This document shows, piece by piece, positions 61,245-64,000 of a stretch of 64,000 nt of DNA. Made by a program: the position numbers and the translations under genes. The notes beneath the pieces were generated by a model that was not told the DNA's origin, ran no database searches, and worked only from the letters and a program-made list of their open reading frames with translations. The stretch lies in the NCBI RefSeq assembly GCF_030651915.1, contig NZ_JAUSBV010000008.1:248001-312000 (forward strand), written 5' to 3'. This DNA comes from Parvibaculum sp. GTDB taxonomy: Bacteria > Pseudomonadota > Alphaproteobacteria > Parvibaculales > Parvibaculaceae. Positions within the stretch are counted from its first letter, which is position 1, and every line of letters begins with the position of its first letter.

Positions 61245-61712
61245 TTGGCCGAAGATCTGATGCGATACGACATGCTGGCGCAGGAAGCGCTGAAAGGCGT
61301 CGTGCGCCGCGCGCTTCGCATCGCCCGCGACCAGGGCTTGCCGGGCGAGCACCACTTCTACATTTCGTTCCGCACCGGTGCGCCCGGCGTCGATATATCG
61401 CCGAAGCTCAAGTCGCAATATCCGGAAGAAATGACCATCGTCCTGCAGCATCAATTCTGGAATCTCGAAGTCAGCGAGGAACGCTTCTCGGTCGACCTCA
61501 CCTTCAACAAGATTCCTGAAAAGCTTGTCGTGCCTTTCTCGGCCGTGCAGGGCTTCTTCGATCCGAGCGTCCAGTTCGGCTTGCAGTTCCAGGTCGACGG
61601 CGCGGCGGCGAAGCCGGCGGTGGCCGAGGCCTCGAACCCCGCCGAGCCCGAACCGAAAAAGCCCGAAGGCGACGGCGAAGTCGTTAGCCTCGACGCCTTC
61701 CGGAAGAAATGA
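61245..61712 (+). CDS. sspB: SspB-family ClpXP adaptor (alpha type; probable TTG start)
   Basis: MRYDMLAQEALKGVVRRALRIARDQGLPGEHHFYISFRTGAPGVDISPKLKSQYPEEMTIVLQHQFWNLEVSEERFSVDLTFNKIPEKLVVPFSAVQGFFDPSV. Confidence 0.93.
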   Translation: MAEDLMRYDMLAQEALKGVVRRALRIARDQGLPGEHHFYISFRTGAPGVDISPKLKSQYPEEMTIVLQHQFWNLEVSEERFSVDLTFNKIPEKLVVPFSAVQGFFDPSVQFGLQFQVDGAAAKPAVAEASNPAEPEPKKPEGDGEVVSLDAFRKK

Positions 61713-62071
61713 GCGGCCTGCTCTATCCGATCGTCAAGGCAGCGCTCTCCGGCATCATCATCATGCTCGTTTCCGAAATCGCCCGGCGCTATGCGGCTTT
61801 GGGCGCCTTGATTGCGTCCCTGCCGCTGATTTCGCTTCTCGCCATCATCTGGCTCTGGAACGACACGGCGGACACCGAGCGCATTGCCGCCCATGCCGAA
61901 GCCACCTTCTGGTATGTCCTGCCGACCCTGCCGATGTTTCTGGCGCTGCCGCTGATGCTCCGAAGCGGCATGGATTTCTGGGCAGCGTTGGGCATCGCCT
62001 GTGCGCTGACCGTCGCGCTCTATCTGGCCGCAATCTGGATTGCGGCCACCTTCTTCGGCGTGAAACTTTGA
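61709..62071 (+). CDS. DUF3147 family membrane protein
   Basis: [45 protein letters not shown]; 4-bp overlap with sspB. Confidence 0.9.
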   Translation: MSGLLYPIVKAALSGIIIMLVSEIARRYAALGALIASLPLISLLAIIWLWNDTADTERIAAHAEATFWYVLPTLPMFLALPLMLRSGMDFWAALGIACALTVALYLAAIWIAATFFGVKL

Positions 62072-62156
62072 GAGCGCTGTCCCGCGCCTTGGCGCTGCCC
62101 GCCCCCGCGTGCTAAACCGGCGCCCATCGAAATTCCTGCCTGCTGGAGCACGCCCG

Positions 62157-63557
62157 ATGGCCAATACCCCCAAAACCCGCACCGAAACCGACACATTCGG
62201 ACCCATCGAGGTCGCGGCCGACCGCTATTGGGGCGCGCAGGCCCAGCGCAGCCTCGGCAATTTCAAGATCGGCTGGGAAAAGCAGCCCCTGCCCGTGGTC
62301 CGTGCCCTTGGCATCGTCAAGCGCGCCGCCGCCGAAACCAATATGGAACTCGGCAACCTCGATCCCGCCATCGGCAAGGCCGTGGTGCAGGCCGCGCAGG
62401 AAGTGATTGAGGGCAAGCTCGACGATCACTTCCCCCTCGTCGTCTGGCAGACCGGCTCCGGCACCCAGTCCAACATGAACGCCAACGAAGTGATCTCGAA
62501 CCGCGCCATCGAAATCATGGGCGGCGAGATGGGCTCGAAAAAGCCGGTCCATCCCAACGACCACGTCAACATGAGTCAGTCGTCGAACGACACTTATCCG
62601 ACGGCCATGCATGTCGCCTGCGCGGAGGAAATCCACCACCGCCTGCTCCCGGCGCTGCAGAAGCTGCGCAATGCCTTGAACGACAAGGCTCAGGCCTGGA
62701 ACCACATCGTCAAGATCGGCCGCACCCACACCCAGGATGCGACGCCGCTGACGCTCGGCCAGGAATTTTCCGGCTACACCGCACAGGTCGAAAACGGCAT
62801 CGCCCGCATCGAGCAGACACTGCCGAAGCTGATGGAACTGGCCCAGGGCGGCACCGCTGTCGGTACCGGCCTCAACGCCCCCATCGGCTTTGCCGAAAAT
62901 GTCGCCGACAAGATCGCCGCCATCACACGTCTGCCGTTCAAGACCGCGCCCAACAAGTTCGAGGCGTTGGCCGCCCATGACGCGATGGTCTTCAGCCATG
63001 GCGCGATCAACACGGTCGCCGCTTCGCTCTTCAAGATCGCCAACGACATTCGCTTGCTCGGCTCCGGCCCGCGTTCGGGCCTTGGCGAACTGGCGCTGCC
63101 TGAAAATGAGCCCGGCTCCTCGATCATGCCGGGCAAGGTCAATCCGACCCAGTGCGAAGCGCTGACGCAGGTCTGCGTGCAGATTTTCGGCAATCATTCA
63201 GCGCTGACTTTCGCCGGTTCGCAGGGCCATTTCGAACTGAACGTCTACAACCCCGTCATGGCCTACAATTTCCTGCAATCCGTGCGCCTGATGGCCGATG
63301 CCGCCGTGAGCTTCACCGACAATTGCGTCGTGGGCATCGAGCCCCGCGAAGACAACATCAAGGCGGCGCTCGAACGCTCGCTGATGCTGGTCACCGCGCT
63401 CGCCCCGAAGATCGGCTACGACAACGCCGCGAAGATCGCCAAGACCGCGCACAAGAACGGCACCACCTTGCGCGAGGAAGCGGTTGGGGGCGGCTATGTG
63501 ACCGAAGCGGAATTCGACGCCATCGTGCGCCCTGAAAAAATGATCGGCCCGGAATAA
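62157..63557 (+). CDS. fumC: Class II fumarate hydratase
   Basis: ERDTFGP-like start, [49 protein letters not shown]. Confidence 0.98.
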   Translation: MANTPKTRTETDTFGPIEVAADRYWGAQAQRSLGNFKIGWEKQPLPVVRALGIVKRAAAETNMELGNLDPAIGKAVVQAAQEVIEGKLDDHFPLVVWQTGSGTQSNMNANEVISNRAIEIMGGEMGSKKPVHPNDHVNMSQSSNDTYPTAMHVACAEEIHHRLLPALQKLRNALNDKAQAWNHIVKIGRTHTQDATPLTLGQEFSGYTAQVENGIARIEQTLPKLMELAQGGTAVGTGLNAPIGFAENVADKIAAITRLPFKTAPNKFEALAAHDAMVFSHGAINTVAASLFKIANDIRLLGSGPRSGLGELALPENEPGSSIMPGKVNPTQCEALTQVCVQIFGNHSALTFAGSQGHFELNVYNPVMAYNFLQSVRLMADAAVSFTDNCVVGIEPREDNIKAALERSLMLVTALAPKIGYDNAAKIAKTAHKNGTTLREEAVGGGYVTEAEFDAIVRPEKMIGPE

Positions 63558-63574
63558 ACGACATCGAACGCATC

Positions 63575-63811
63575 ATGACCGACGAGATCAAACGCTCCGT
63601 CACCATCGCCGGTCACCGCACCAGCATCTCGCTGGAGCGGCCCTTCTGGGACTTGCTGAAGGAACTGGCCTGCTCGGAAAAGACCTCGGTCAACGATCTG
63701 GTGCGCCGGATCGACGCCGAACGCGGTGGCAAGGGCACGCTCTCGGCCGCCGTCCGCCTCTATGTGCTGGAAGGCATGCGCAGACGCAGCGACGGCAGCT
63801 GCACAACCTGA
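63575..63811 (+). CDS. Ribbon-helix-helix domain protein
   Basis: KRSVTIAGHRTSISLERPFWDLLKELACSEKTSVNDLVRRID. Confidence 0.85.
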   Translation: MTDEIKRSVTIAGHRTSISLERPFWDLLKELACSEKTSVNDLVRRIDAERGGKGTLSAAVRLYVLEGMRRRSDGSCTT

Positions 63812-64000
63812 TTACTGCGTGAAAGCCGGGCGCGTCGGCGGTGGCGGCGGCGGAGCGGTGCGCGTTTCCGCAGGCATGCCCATCAGTTCGCGCAATTCGC
63901 GGCTCGCCCCACCGGCTTCTTCCAGACTCTCAGCCAGCAGCCGCGCCGCGACGAATGCTTGCAATTCGAGCGTCTGCGTCTTTGTGTCGATCGTGCCGCC
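63812..64000 (-). CDS. C-terminal fragment of a protein running off the right edge; function not assignable
   Basis: Minus-strand open frame ...GGTIDTKTQTLELQAFVAARLLAESLEEAGGASRELRELMGMPAETRTAPPPPPPTRPAFTQ*. Confidence 0.5.
   Translation of the reverse strand, partial: GGTIDTKTQTLELQAFVAARLLAESLEEAGGASRELRELMGMPAETRTAPPPPPPTRPAFTQ

Overview
This is a high-GC alphaproteobacterial chromosomal window (Parvibaculum/Rhizobiales-like by gene content; taxonomy is inferred only) with about 65 supportable genes. I see no prophage, transposon or CRISPR array. Housekeeping blocks: mreBCD-mrdA-rodA cell-shape cluster, ilvB-ilvH-ilvC, thyA-folA, hflK-hflC-DUF2065-degP, miaA/serB, fumC, purT, tRNA-Lys(CTT), glutathione-dependent formaldehyde detoxification (adhC-fghA), and a circularly permuted two-piece tmRNA gene next to the ClpXP adaptor sspB. 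Accessory blocks: a lipid/xenobiotic oxidation region (P450 + rubredoxin + phosphotransferase-like + DUF genes, FAD oxygenase + epoxide-hydrolase-like) and a GT4 / methyltransferase / alpha-toroid enzyme / methyltransferase cluster at 17.6-21.4 kb. Most interesting signals: a CHASE2 protein whose cyclase domain has lost key catalytic residues; a CheZ-like protein with a substituted catalytic motif; a 24-bp perfect palindrome plus an alpha5 zinc-site ArsR regulator and CDF transporter; a triple 11-bp PhoB-box-like repeat; a 22-bp perfect palindrome before the FAD oxygenase operon; an unlisted 53-aa membrane protein translationally coupled between thyA and folA; a candidate leader peptide upstream of rhlE; and a REP-like inverted repeat pair. 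No database search was possible; names rest on recognised motifs and synteny.
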